Shown here in pieces: positions 7,912 to 16,813 of a stretch of DNA of 64,000 nt. Positions within the stretch are counted from its first letter, which is position 1. Each line of letters begins with the position of its first letter. This DNA comes from Clostridium algoriphilum (GTDB taxonomy: Bacteria > Bacillota > Clostridia > Clostridiales > Clostridiaceae). The notes below the pieces were generated by a model that had not been told where the DNA came from, made no database searches, and saw only the letters and a program-made list of their open reading frames with translations. The position numbers and the translations under genes are program-made. The stretch is taken from positions 79,223-143,222 of the forward strand of contig NZ_JAIZZK010000006.1 of assembly GCF_020443705.1 (NCBI RefSeq), in the 5' to 3' direction.

Positions 7912-9978
7912 ATGGATAATATGAGTAATAAGAAGAAAGATTTAGTTATAGCTTTAGCTGGTAATCCTAATTGTGGAAAAACTAGTTTATTTAATTCATT
8001 AACTGGTTCTAAGCAACATGTTGGTAACTGGCCAGGAGTTACAGTTGAAAAAAAAGAGGGCAGGTTTAAGTTTGAGGGAAGAAATGTAATTGTTGTAGAT
8101 TTACCAGGGACTTATAGTCTTGGAGCATATTCAGAGGATGAGGTAGTAGCCCGTGACTTTATCTTAAAAAGTAAGCCAGATGTAGTAATTAACGTAATTG
8201 ACTCAAGTAATATTGAAAGAAACTTATATTTAACTATGCAGATTCTAGAAACTGGGGCAAAGATGGTTTTAGCTCTTAACATGATGGATGAAGCAAAAAA
8301 CAAGAACATAGAAATAAATGTTAAAAAAATATCGAAAACCTTAAGTATACCAGTAGTTGAAACAGTAGCTACTAAAAATGAAGGCATAAAAGAACTTATA
8401 AAGGAAGCCATAAGAATAGGTGATTCGGAGCAACATAATACCTTTAGAATTAATTATGGTAAAGATATAGAGAAGGAAATTGAGTTACTTACAGAAACTT
8501 TTTCACAAGTTTCAGCTACAACGCAGTACCCAGCGCAATGGGCATCACTTAAGCTTTTAGAAAAGGATGAATATATAAAGAAATATGTAGAAGAGAAAGA
8601 AAATGCCGAAAAGGTAAATACTACATTAGATAAAAGTATAGAGAATTTAATTCAAAAAATAGGGTATGAACCAGATGCATTTATAATAGATAAAAGATAT
8701 GAACTTATAAGTAAAATAGTTCAAGATAGTGTTAAGAAAGAAACATCAAACGTTGAGAGTACTTCTGATAAAATGGATAAATGGACTACTCACAAGTATT
8801 TAGGAATACCTATATTTGCAGTAATAATGTTCCTAATGTATCAGATAGCAATGACCTTTGGAAATGGATTTTTAGGAGGCCTTGTAGATAGTGGATTCAG
8901 TGCTTTAGGAGAATTTGTAGGTGGCATTCTAGAGAGCATGGGAACACCAGCATTATTACAATCATTTGTAACTGATGGAATAATAGGTGGACTTGGATCA
9001 GTATTTGTATTTACACCTATGATTTTCACTATGTATTTTCTTATAGCTATACTTGAAGACAGCGGATACATGGCAAGAGCAGCATACATAATGGATAAAT
9101 TTATGAATTCAATAGGATTGCATGGTAAAACAGCGGTATCTCTTATAATATCTAGTGGCTGTAACGTTGCAGGTATTATGTCTACAAGAACTTTAGATAG
9201 TAAGAAAGATAGGATGATAGCTATACTCATAAACCCTTTTGTATCCTGTAGTGCAAGACTTCCAGTCTATGCATTGTTTGCTGGTGCCTTCTTTGCAGGC
9301 AGAAAGATTTGGTTCTTTGATGCAGGTGGAGTTATTGTATTCGGTCTATACATTTTAGGGATTGCAGTTGCAATACTTATGGGTAAATTTTTAAGCGCTA
9401 AAGTATTCAAAGGAGAAGAATCTTATTTTGTAATGGAACTTCCACCTTATCGTGTACCTACAGCTAAAAGTGTATTAATTCATATGTGGGAAAAATCATC
9501 TCATTTTTTAAAAAAGATGAGTACAATTATATTAGGATTAGTTATAATTGTTTGGATACTTTCAAACATGCCTTTGGGAGTAGAACCAGGAACGAGAGAT
9601 AGTTTAATTGGATCAGTAGGTTCAGTTATTGCACCAATATTCAACTTAGCAGGTTTTGGAACTTGGCAGGCCGGAGTGTCACTTATAACAGGCCTTGCTG
9701 CTAAAGAAGCAGTAGTTAGTACCTTGGGAACTGTTTATGCAGCATCAAATGATGCATCATTGACTGCTGCTATTCAGCAAGCATTTACCCCTCTTACATC
9801 TCTAGCGTTTATGGTAATGACTTTATTGTATTGTCCTTGCGCAGCGACTATAGGTGCAATAAGAAGAGAAACAAATTCTAGAAAATGGGCACTTATAGCC
9901 GTTATATATACTTGTGTTATCGGGTGGGTTGGAGGAGTTTTAGTATATCAAATAGGAAAACTTCTAGGTTTTAGTTAG
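7912..9978 (+). CDS. feoB: Ferrous iron transporter FeoB
   Basis: The 688-residue protein has an N-terminal G domain with G1 GNPNCGKTSLFN (about 17-28), G3 DLPGTYSL, and G4 NMMDEA, followed by a helical GDI-like spacer and a polytopic membrane domain from about residue 290. That domain carries the two gate regions, including SSGCNVAGIMSTRT, SCSARLPVYALFAG and TLLYCPCAATIGAI, which hold the conserved cysteines. FeoB imports Fe2+ under anoxic conditions. ATG 7912 was chosen because GGGGG ends five bases upstream. Full length for the family. Confidence 0.95.
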   Translation: MDNMSNKKKDLVIALAGNPNCGKTSLFNSLTGSKQHVGNWPGVTVEKKEGRFKFEGRNVIVVDLPGTYSLGAYSEDEVVARDFILKSKPDVVINVIDSSNIERNLYLTMQILETGAKMVLALNMMDEAKNKNIEINVKKISKTLSIPVVETVATKNEGIKELIKEAIRIGDSEQHNTFRINYGKDIEKEIELLTETFSQVSATTQYPAQWASLKLLEKDEYIKKYVEEKENAEKVNTTLDKSIENLIQKIGYEPDAFIIDKRYELISKIVQDSVKKETSNVESTSDKMDKWTTHKYLGIPIFAVIMFLMYQIAMTFGNGFLGGLVDSGFSALGEFVGGILESMGTPALLQSFVTDGIIGGLGSVFVFTPMIFTMYFLIAILEDSGYMARAAYIMDKFMNSIGLHGKTAVSLIISSGCNVAGIMSTRTLDSKKDRMIAILINPFVSCSARLPVYALFAGAFFAGRKIWFFDAGGVIVFGLYILGIAVAILMGKFLSAKVFKGEESYFVMELPPYRVPTAKSVLIHMWEKSSHFLKKMSTIILGLVIIVWILSNMPLGVEPGTRDSLIGSVGSVIAPIFNLAGFGTWQAGVSLITGLAAKEAVVSTLGTVYAASNDASLTAAIQQAFTPLTSLAFMVMTLLYCPCAATIGAIRRETNSRKWALIAVIYTCVIGWVGGVLVYQIGKLLGFS

Positions 9979-10084
9979 TAATAAGACACAAATAAATATC
10001 AAGTTGGTATGAGTATATTATAAAGTTGTTAAATGTTTTCATATAATTAATTATAGAAAAAAGAGATAAGATTAGCATTTTATT

Positions 10085-10103
10085 GATAATGAGTGTCAAT
10101 ATC
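10085..10103. promoter_or_regulatory. Fur-box-like operator upstream of the DUF2325 / FeoC-like genes
   Basis: GATAATGAGTGTCAATATC fits the Fur consensus at 15 of 19 positions and starts 47 bases before the ATG at 10132. Its position relative to the start matches that of the site ahead of feoA. This suggests that both Feo units answer to the same iron regulator. Confidence 0.55.
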
Positions 10104-10131
10104 ATAGAATATATAGTAGGGAGGTGAACTT

Positions 10132-10431
10132 ATGTGCATATTACTCATAGGTGGAGATAATATTGGTAGTATCACTGAGAAATTAATGCAGAATGGATTT
10201 AGTGACATAGAGCATATAACTGGTAGAAAAAAGGATGCTAAAAATTTTAGAATGCCTGGTCACATAGATTTAGTAATGGTCTTGGTAGATTTTGTAGGTC
10301 ATCAATTAGCAAAGGTTGTTAAAGAAGAATCAAGAAGATCTAATGTTAAGGTTGTATACTCTAAGCGTTCATGGACACACATGGAAAAGAAAATACAAGA
10401 GTGCGCGAAGGAACTTGCGGGGGCTGAGTAA
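10132..10431 (+). CDS. DUF2325 domain protein in the iron-uptake locus
   Basis: A 99-residue single-domain protein beginning CILLIGGDNIGSITEKL and ending in a Lys/Glu-rich helix. The IGGD...GH pattern and the size fit DUF2325, a Rossmann-like fold of unknown function. It starts behind GGGAGGTG and is followed by a FeoC-like gene 57 bases on. Sitting behind a Fur-like box, it may act in iron handling, but no activity is known. A related domain ends the large protein at 38232-39788. Confidence 0.7.
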   Translation: MCILLIGGDNIGSITEKLMQNGFSDIEHITGRKKDAKNFRMPGHIDLVMVLVDFVGHQLAKVVKEESRRSNVKVVYSKRSWTHMEKKIQECAKELAGAE

Positions 10432-10487
10432 GTTGCTATTTACATTTAAGAGAAAGCAAAAATTATGGTGCAAAGGGGGAATATATA

Positions 10488-10766
10488 ATGTTAATGAAAG
10501 TATTGAAAAGATTATCTCAAGGCGCGCGGTATTCTAATAAGATAATGGCTAAGGAACTTGGAATAGATGAAGGAATGGTTGAGCAAATAATATTACAACT
10601 TGAGAGGATGGGATATATCGAGGCAGAAGAGATGGCGACCTGCTCTGGTGGATGTGATTGCGGAAGTAGCTCTAAAAAGGGAAGTTGTTGTAATACTTCA
10701 AATGTGGATATAAAAATGTGGAAGATTACAAGTAAAGGGAGAGAAACGGCATTAACGGTAAAATAG
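10488..10766 (+). CDS. feoC: FeoC-like winged-helix protein with Cys cluster
   Basis: The 92-residue product has a winged-helix N-terminus (KRLSQGARYSNKIMAKELGI) followed by a cysteine-rich insert CSGGCDCGSSSKKGSCC and a basic end. This layout matches FeoC-type proteins, which carry a Cys motif thought to hold an Fe-S cluster and to control FeoB. Context beside feoAAB supports it. The Cys insert is richer than in enterobacterial FeoC. Confidence is moderate because the family is short and variable. Confidence 0.7.
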   Translation: MLMKVLKRLSQGARYSNKIMAKELGIDEGMVEQIILQLERMGYIEAEEMATCSGGCDCGSSSKKGSCCNTSNVDIKMWKITSKGRETALTVK

Positions 10767-10913
10767 TTTTAAAAAAATGTTAAATAGGTCGTAAAATTAT
10801 ATGTGAATATATAGCTTACCTATGGAACCTTTTTAATAGGCTACGAATAGTACAGTACAAAGACCTTTCAATAATAATATTAACATACACTTAGTTCTCC
10901 AAAGAGGGTGTAT

Positions 10914-10954
10914 AAATTCAGCTTAGCACAAATGCTAGGCTGAATTTGTTTTTT
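10914..10954 (+). terminator. Intrinsic terminator after the Feo locus
   Basis: AAATTCAGC (10914-10922) pairs with GCTGAATTT (10939-10947), with an inner TAGCA/TGCTA pairing, and is followed by six T. It lies about 150 bases past the FeoC-like stop and ends the plus-strand unit. Confidence 0.75.
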
Positions 10955-11003
10955 GAATATTTATCTATTTTATATTTAGCTAAATTGTAGAGTATAAGAA
11001 GAA

Positions 11004-11030
11004 ATAACATGGAGTAAACTTCCATGTTAT
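11004..11030 (-). terminator. Terminator of the ABC-2 exporter operon
   Basis: ATAACATGGA and TCCATGTTAT form a 10-bp stem with a 7-base loop, just below the stop of the minus-strand permease at 11048. Read on the minus strand the hairpin is followed by a T-rich tract (TTTCTTCTT). Confidence 0.65.
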
Positions 11031-11047
11031 AGATGTTTGTAATATTA

Positions 11048-11845
11048 TTATATGCTCAAATCTCTTTTTCTATAAAATACATATGTGATAGTTAACATTG
11101 CTGAAATAATTAATATTGATAAAATTACAAAACTTAGTTGAAAGCCACCGCTAGATATTAAATTTTTAGCCTCATAATATTTAAATGGTGTAAAGTATTT
11201 AAGATTTTCAAGTTTGCCGCTTAAGTCTATTGCCATAGATAATATATATGTGATTAAAAGAACTGCCATAGATATGGTTGTTGCATTCTTTGGATTTTTG
11301 CAGCAAGCAGCTATAGATGTGCCAATAAACATAAATATAAGCTGCAAAATAAACATTCCACCCATTAAGAGTACTATCTCTGAATTTACGGCTTCCCCTT
11401 TACTATATTTTCCTACTATAATAATTGAAGAAACCAAAGTGATAATATTAAATATTAAAATATTTACAAAGGCTGCAGATAGTTTTGATGTTATAATTTT
11501 ATTTCTTGAAATAGGTTTTGAAAGTAGAAATTCTACGGTTTTATCACGTTCTTCCTTTGAAATTATATCAGCTCCAAGCATAGCAGCATGAATAGTTGCC
11601 ATAAGCGCTAAATATAAAAAGAACATTCCATAATAACCGCTGGCCTTTGACAGATCAAAACCACCTATACCAAAAATTGTTTGCATAGATTTCGGCATTT
11701 GTGCAAATAAATCATTCATAGATTGACCGGAAGATGATAATGCAACATATTTGCCCATACCAGCAAAAACCATAAATAGAATACCAAAAGCCCATATAAT
11801 AAGCCCTTTTCTATGGGCCTTCATTTCTACAATAAATACATTCAT
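11048..11845 (-). CDS. ABC-2 type exporter permease, second copy
   Basis: A 265-residue protein with about six membrane helices and the ABC-2 core EERDKTVEFLLSKPISRNKIITSKL after the second helix, a coupling-helix motif typical of this family. It is similar in size and motif to the permease at 11935 and so probably forms a heterodimer with it, powered by the ATPase at 12738. Spacing of about 90 bases to the upstream gene keeps them in one operon. The substrate (drug, lipid or peptide) is unknown. Confidence 0.85.
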   Translation of the reverse strand: MNVFIVEMKAHRKGLIIWAFGILFMVFAGMGKYVALSSSGQSMNDLFAQMPKSMQTIFGIGGFDLSKASGYYGMFFLYLALMATIHAAMLGADIISKEERDKTVEFLLSKPISRNKIITSKLSAAFVNILIFNIITLVSSIIIVGKYSKGEAVNSEIVLLMGGMFILQLIFMFIGTSIAACCKNPKNATTISMAVLLITYILSMAIDLSGKLENLKYFTPFKYYEAKNLISSGGFQLSFVILSILIISAMLTITYVFYRKRDLSI

Positions 11846-11934
11846 AAACTAACCCCCTCGTATTCCTTATTATCTATTAAATAACTATAAATTGATACAC
11901 CCGTTAAATCATCATCTTCGAAGCGAAGTCGACG

Positions 11935-12732
11935 TTAAACAGCATGAACATCCTTTTTAGAGTATACAAAATAACTGGCAGCAATTGCTGCAACAATAAA
12001 CAATATTTCTATTATAATAAATGAGATCTCATAACTAGAGTTTTTTATAATGTAGTTTGTGTCAAAATACTTAAAGGGTGTAATATAACGCATGGCACCA
12101 TCTCCCGACGTCGCTGCAAACATACCAATAATAAAGAATGTAAATACAGTGCCAAGGGAAATAGGTAGCACAGATTTAATCTTTGGCATCACAACAGAAA
12201 TTATAATCCCCAAAGCAAGAAACATAAGCTGAATGAAAAACAATGTAATAGAAATCATAAAAAATAGCTTGTAACTGTAGTCTTTTGTTGAAACAAAGGA
12301 CACCATAATGCTACTCGCTACTAAGTAGGCTACATTGGTAATTACAAGACAGGTTAATGCAGCCATTAGCTTTGATGTCATAATTTCTGTGCGAGTAACA
12401 GGTTTAGTTAAAAGGAAATCTGCTGTTTTTTCGCGGACTTCCTTTGATATAATGGAGGTTCCTAGATTCATAGCTTGAATGGCACCACAGAGTGTTGTAT
12501 ATAAAAACATATAGGAGTAAAACCCCAAAATAGAAGACATACTATCTACAGAGAGTCCCATTGCTTTTCTTACTGGTTCTGGGAAACCTTTCATTATTCC
12601 TTTAAAAGCCTCAGCTTCTTTTGAAAAAGCGGGAAACAGTGATAAGAAAAGAACAACAAGTGTTATTAAAGAACAGGTCCATATAATAGTGGATTTTCTA
12701 TACGCCTTCAATTCGTGACTAAACATATTCAT
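11935..12732 (-). CDS. ABC-2 type exporter permease, first copy
   Basis: Also 265 residues, with an N-terminal helix, a large loop and five later helices. The coupling segment KEVREKTADFLLTKPVTRTEIMTSKL mirrors the one in the partner permease. It begins behind GGAGG five bases after the ATPase gene. A paired ATPase, two ABC-2 permeases and a TetR regulator form a common inducible efflux or stress exporter layout. Confidence 0.85.
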   Translation of the reverse strand: MNMFSHELKAYRKSTIIWTCSLITLVVLFLSLFPAFSKEAEAFKGIMKGFPEPVRKAMGLSVDSMSSILGFYSYMFLYTTLCGAIQAMNLGTSIISKEVREKTADFLLTKPVTRTEIMTSKLMAALTCLVITNVAYLVASSIMVSFVSTKDYSYKLFFMISITLFFIQLMFLALGIIISVVMPKIKSVLPISLGTVFTFFIIGMFAATSGDGAMRYITPFKYFDTNYIIKNSSYEISFIIIEILFIVAAIAASYFVYSKKDVHAV

Positions 12733-12737
12733 AGTTT

Positions 12738-13622
12738 TTAGTCCTCCTTTTCGTAGTAATGCATAAAGATTTCTTCAAGGTCTGGCTCTTCAATCCAGAG
12801 ATTGGATATTTCTATTTCTGAAATCTTTTTCATAATAAAATTAATATTACCACTAAATAAAAAGCTTATTATGTTACCCTTTATATTAAAATCGGTAACA
12901 CCGCTGAACTTAAAGTAACTATCATCTATTTTTGAGTTTACCTCGATTTTAAATTTCTTATGGTTATTTTCTTGTAATGTACTAATTTTATCAAGTTTTA
13001 TAATTTTTCCCTCTTTAATAATTGCAACGCGGGTACATAACCTCTGAACCTCACTTAAAATATGAGAAGAAAGTAAAATTGTAACACCCTTTTTATTCTC
13101 TTCCTCAAGGAGTTCAAAGAATTTTTGTTGCATAAGTGGGTCAAGTCCACTAGTAGGTTCATCAAGTATAATAAGTTTAGGTGAGTGTAACAGTCCTTGG
13201 ACAATACCAACTTTCTTTTTGTTGCCAAATGATAAATCATCAATTTTTTTATTAAGATCAAGATCCATTATCTCTGCCAGTTCACTAATCCTTTTACTAC
13301 AATCTTTCTTGTAGAAACTAGCTGAATACTTTAGTAGGTCAATAACCTTCATATTGTCATAATAAAAGACTTCTGATGGTAGATATCCTATTTCTTTCTT
13401 TATCTCAGGTCCAAATTCAACGCAGTCCTTACCAAAAATCGTAGCGCTGCCACTAGTTGGATAAATTAAAGATAACAATGTTCTAATTGTTGTTGATTTT
13501 CCTGCACCATTTGGACCAATAAACCCAAAGATTTCACCTTCGCAAACATTAAAACTTACATCGGTAATTCCCCTTGCATTGCCATAACTTTTAGTCAAAT
13601 TTTTGATTTCAATAACATTCAT
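12738..13622 (-). CDS. ABC exporter ATP-binding protein
   Basis: The 294-residue ATPase shows Walker A GPNGAGKSTTI near residue 37, a signature sequence LSFGNKKKVG that departs from the usual LSGGQ, and Walker B LIILDEPTSGLDP. A C-terminal domain of about 80 residues follows the switch histidine (LLSSHILSEV). It sits between the TetR gene and the two permeases on the minus strand. The altered signature occurs in other BcrA/CcmA-like exporters and is probably functional. Confidence 0.9.
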   Translation of the reverse strand: MNVIEIKNLTKSYGNARGITDVSFNVCEGEIFGFIGPNGAGKSTTIRTLLSLIYPTSGSATIFGKDCVEFGPEIKKEIGYLPSEVFYYDNMKVIDLLKYSASFYKKDCSKRISELAEIMDLDLNKKIDDLSFGNKKKVGIVQGLLHSPKLIILDEPTSGLDPLMQQKFFELLEEENKKGVTILLSSHILSEVQRLCTRVAIIKEGKIIKLDKISTLQENNHKKFKIEVNSKIDDSYFKFSGVTDFNIKGNIISFLFSGNINFIMKKISEIEISNLWIEEPDLEEIFMHYYEKED

Positions 13623-13668
13623 TAATAAGACCCCCTTATTATTAAACTAGCCATTTATATGACTAGCA

Positions 13669-14292
13669 TTATTTATAGAAACAATTTTTTAAAACATTCA
13701 TATAAAGATCTGCTTCATCAAAGGCTTTTTGATAATCCTCTTTATTTGAAGTTAGTAATTTTTCGTTTTTGGTTATTTGGGCTCCGAAACCCTCAAGGGT
13801 CCACATTATAATATTAATGCATTTTTCTGTATCTAGACCCTTTTTGAATTTTGATGTGTTCATATTTTTAAATATCTTATTATAATTACTAATGGATAGT
13901 TCTTTATTTATAAGTTCTAAATCGCTCTTTATATTTTCAGATTTATCCCTGTATGCAACTTCAATAAATATAAAGATAGCTGCATATTTCATTAATAATT
14001 CTAACTTTATAACTGAACATTGACGTAACTTAATAAAAATATCTGTTTCATCCATATTAATTTTTTTGTAAAATTCATTGATATAGAGATTGATACAATA
14101 GTCATATAAAAATAAAAATAAACTTTTTTTATTCTTAAAATAGTAAAATAATAAACCTTTTGATATGTCAGCTTCTTTAATAATTGCATTGGTAGACGCG
14201 TTTTCAAAACCTTTTTGTGCAAATTCTTTCATAGCAGCATCTAATATACGTTCTTGCTTTTCTTGTTGTAAGTTTAGAAATTTAGAAAACAT
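13669..14292 (-). CDS. TetR family transcriptional regulator of the ABC-2 exporter
   Basis: The 207-residue protein has an N-terminal TetR helix-turn-helix (RILDAAMKEFAQKGFENAS, then ADISKGLLFYYFKNKKSLF). The C-terminal ligand domain is unlike those of named members. The start is ATG 14292 behind AAGGAG; an upstream start at 14319 is possible but has no good ribosome binding site. It is first gene of the exporter operon and is preceded by two matching inverted repeats, so it probably represses itself and the exporter. Confidence 0.88.
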   Translation of the reverse strand: MFSKFLNLQQEKQERILDAAMKEFAQKGFENASTNAIIKEADISKGLLFYYFKNKKSLFLFLYDYCINLYINEFYKKINMDETDIFIKLRQCSVIKLELLMKYAAIFIFIEVAYRDKSENIKSDLELINKELSISNYNKIFKNMNTSKFKKGLDTEKCINIIMWTLEGFGAQITKNEKLLTSNKEDYQKAFDEADLYMNVLKNCFYK

Positions 14293-14325
14293 TTTAATAA
14301 CTCCTTTCTTAACGAACAAATATTG

Positions 14326-14375
14326 TTGACCACATTAGTCAATTAAATAATAGCATTATTGACTCATAGGGTCAA
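14326..14375. promoter_or_regulatory. Two TTGAC-N7-GTCAA operators upstream of the tetR-exporter operon
   Basis: TTGACCACATTAGTCAA (14326-14342) and TTGACTCATAGGGTCAA (14359-14375) are inverted repeats of the same half-site with 7-base spacers, 33 bases apart, starting 34 bases ahead of the TetR start codon. Paired 17-bp palindromes are what a TetR dimer pair would bind. The operator role is inferred. Confidence 0.65.
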
Positions 14376-14576
14376 CTGTTTAAAAAATATTTTAAGCAGG
14401 TAACACTCCTATTTTCTGTATCCTAAATTTTATGTTACAATATAATATATTATAATGTCATAAATTTAGAATTATGCAGTTTTCTACTTTAGCCTCAAGA
14501 CATATTTATTATATATATACTTTATTTTTAATGGTTTTAGGCAAAACAATGAGACAATAAGTGGAGGCGATAAATT

Positions 14577-15293
14577 TTGATTGGTAATGTTTTTAATGTA
14601 ATGCAAAAAAGAGTTGGAAAACTACATTCACGTCATGAGATACATGAGTCCTTTAGATTTGGAATTCTTCTTGCAATTGCTGGTGGATTTTTGGACTCCT
14701 ATACCTTTATAGGAAGGGGAGGTGTTTTCTCTAATGCTCAAACTGGAAATATTGTACTCTTAGGAATATATGCTGCAAAAGGCGAATGGGTGCAGGCACT
14801 TATTCATATTCCACCTATATTAGCTTTTATAATTGGGGTAATTGTTGTTCAAGCAATAAAAAACAATTCATCACGCCTGTTTATATTGGATTGGCCAAGG
14901 GCAGTTCTAGTTTTTGAAATTATTATTCTTTTTATAATAGGATTTATACCAAACTCGTTTCCTGATACTATTGTAAATATTATAATTTCATTCGTTGCTT
15001 CGATTCAAGTAGCTTCATTTCCTAAACTAGCTGATTCCCCATATAGCTCAACCATGTCCACAGGAAACCTGCGATCAGCTTCAAAGGCAGCATATATTGC
15101 TTTTACGCAGAAAGATTCCGAAGCAGCTATTCGCACTATTCGGTTTTTTAGCATAGTCCTCTCATTTTTATTTGGTTCATTTTTAGGCGCTCTGTTGACA
15201 TTTAGTGTTGGAGTTAAGGCAATATGGGGGGCTGCTATTGTATTAGTCTGTGTTTTTATATTATTTAGCGTTGCCGAAGGTCGAAGCAAATAA
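14577..15293 (+). CDS. YoaK/DUF1275 family membrane protein
   Basis: The 238-residue protein starts at a TTG behind GGAGGCG. It has six hydrophobic segments and the DUF1275 features GGFLDSYTFIGRGGVFSNAQ (about residues 39-58), a conserved SNAQTGNIV and later TMSTGNLRSASKA. This family, often annotated YoaK, has no proven activity. It is transcribed away from the TetR operon and the following gene has its own long leader. Confidence 0.82.
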   Translation: MIGNVFNVMQKRVGKLHSRHEIHESFRFGILLAIAGGFLDSYTFIGRGGVFSNAQTGNIVLLGIYAAKGEWVQALIHIPPILAFIIGVIVVQAIKNNSSRLFILDWPRAVLVFEIIILFIIGFIPNSFPDTIVNIIISFVASIQVASFPKLADSPYSSTMSTGNLRSASKAAYIAFTQKDSEAAIRTIRFFSIVLSFLFGSFLGALLTFSVGVKAIWGAAIVLVCVFILFSVAEGRSK

Positions 15294-15480
15294 GGGAAGA
15301 CACAAAGACATAATCTAATCGCAGATTTAAGCAGACTTATATAATTATAATAGTAATTAAATTCTATTGACAATAAAATATTGTTGTTGTACTATGTGAG
15401 TCGTGTAAATACACGAAACTTTAAAAATGGTATAAATAGAATTAACATAACTACGAGAATTAACTAATGGAGGTAGTAGA

Positions 15481-16110
15481 ATGAAAGTATTAGGGATAGT
15501 AGGAAGTAAAAGAAAAAATGGTAATACAGCATATTTAGTGCAGCAAGCATTACATGCAATTGAGTCTAAAGACGTGGAAACTGAGCTCGTTTTTCTTGGA
15601 GATTATAATATTAAAGGCTGTACTGGATGTGAAGGATGTAAAGACACATGCAAGTGCGTAATAATGGATGACATGCAAAAAATATACCCACTAATTATCA
15701 ACTCTGATGCTATTATTTTAGGATCTCCAACATATTTTTATAATATAACATCAGACATGAAAGCTTTTATTGAAAGATTATATTGTTTTCAAATATTTGA
15801 TAAAAATGAACGCTCGGTTTGGTCAAGTGTAAATGAAGTATTAGGTGGAAAATATGCTTCGGTTATAGCTATCTGTGAACAAAATAATGAAGAAGATATG
15901 GGGTTTACTGCTGAAGCTATGAAGAAACCTCTTGAAGGTTTAGGATATAGAGTACTATCGACTGTTAAAGTTCTAAATTTGTTTAAAAAGGGCGAAGCAC
16001 TGCAAGATAGAATTGCTTTGGAACAAGTAATAATGGCTGGACAAAAACTAGAAAAAACGCTTAGGTTAAGAAAAGAAGCAGAGAAAAAGTTTGAAATACA
16101 TATAGATTAA
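15481..16110 (+). CDS. Iron-sulfur flavoprotein / NADPH-dependent FMN reductase-like
   Basis: A 209-residue flavodoxin-like protein: GSKRKNGNTAYLVQQAL near residue 8 is the phosphate loop for FMN. CTGCEGCKDTCKC (about residues 47-59) is the compact Cys motif that binds a 4Fe-4S cluster in Isf-type flavoproteins. GSPTYFYNIT and AFIERLYCF are further family marks. Isf proteins take part in electron transfer and oxygen or peroxide defence in anaerobes. The partner is unknown. The pentapeptide-repeat gene follows by 22 bases. Confidence 0.85.
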   Translation: MKVLGIVGSKRKNGNTAYLVQQALHAIESKDVETELVFLGDYNIKGCTGCEGCKDTCKCVIMDDMQKIYPLIINSDAIILGSPTYFYNITSDMKAFIERLYCFQIFDKNERSVWSSVNEVLGGKYASVIAICEQNNEEDMGFTAEAMKKPLEGLGYRVLSTVKVLNLFKKGEALQDRIALEQVIMAGQKLEKTLRLRKEAEKKFEIHID

Positions 16111-16132
16111 ATTAAAATGGAGGTAAGTATAT

Positions 16133-16786
16133 ATGGAAGACAAGAAAATAAAAACAAAAGTTATAAGGCCTAAATTTGACAGTGATTTAGATATTATAGA
16201 GTTATGCAAAGAAAATATTGAAGATGAAAGTATATTTTCTTATGGAACAATTAGTGATTGTTCTTTAGAAAATCATGAAGCAGACAGAATTACCTTTAAA
16301 CAAGTAATATTTAAAAAAGTTATTTTTAGTAAAATAACTTTTAGACGTATAGAATTGCTTAATGTGAGATTTGAAAATTGCGATTTATCAAATGTGGATT
16401 TTAATGAGGCTTCATTACATAGGGTAGAATTTTTAAATTGTAAAATTATCGGTATTAATCTAAATGAAGCCACCTTACGAGAGGTAATATTTGAAAATTG
16501 TAACGGACAATTTGCTTTTTTTAGTTATTCTAGTTGTAAGCAAGTGGCATTTCTTAAATGTCAATTACGGTCTTCAGATTTTCAAAATTCAACATTTTCA
16601 AAAGTCGAGTTTCAAGAGTCTAATTTAGTTGGGGCGCAAATGAATTTCACAAGTCTTAAAGGGATAGATTTTACTAGTTGTGAAATTGAAGGTATGGGCA
16701 TAAATATTCCTGATGTTAAGGGTGCAAGAGTTACCACTACGCAAGCTATTTCGCTTTCTGCCATACTAGGTCTCATTATTAAATAA
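16133..16786 (+). CDS. Pentapeptide-repeat protein
   Basis: The 217-residue protein is built of repeats with a central Leu/Phe every five residues (FENCDLSNVDFNEASLHRVE), forming a right-handed quadrilateral helix from about residue 55 to 195. A short hydrophobic end (AISLSAILGLIIK) follows. Some family members mimic DNA and protect gyrase; others have no known role. It is co-oriented with the Isf gene and the mod regulator, but nothing links it to molybdenum. Confidence 0.8.
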   Translation: MEDKKIKTKVIRPKFDSDLDIIELCKENIEDESIFSYGTISDCSLENHEADRITFKQVIFKKVIFSKITFRRIELLNVRFENCDLSNVDFNEASLHRVEFLNCKIIGINLNEATLREVIFENCNGQFAFFSYSSCKQVAFLKCQLRSSDFQNSTFSKVEFQESNLVGAQMNFTSLKGIDFTSCEIEGMGINIPDVKGARVTTTQAISLSAILGLIIK

Positions 16787-16813
16787 AATACCCTATATAG
16801 GGAGGTTGATAAA

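Noticed and set aside
16791..16802. CCCTATATAGGG palindrome as a riboswitch or operator
   Set aside because: Only 12 bp with no loop; it overlaps the ribosome binding site and may be chance.
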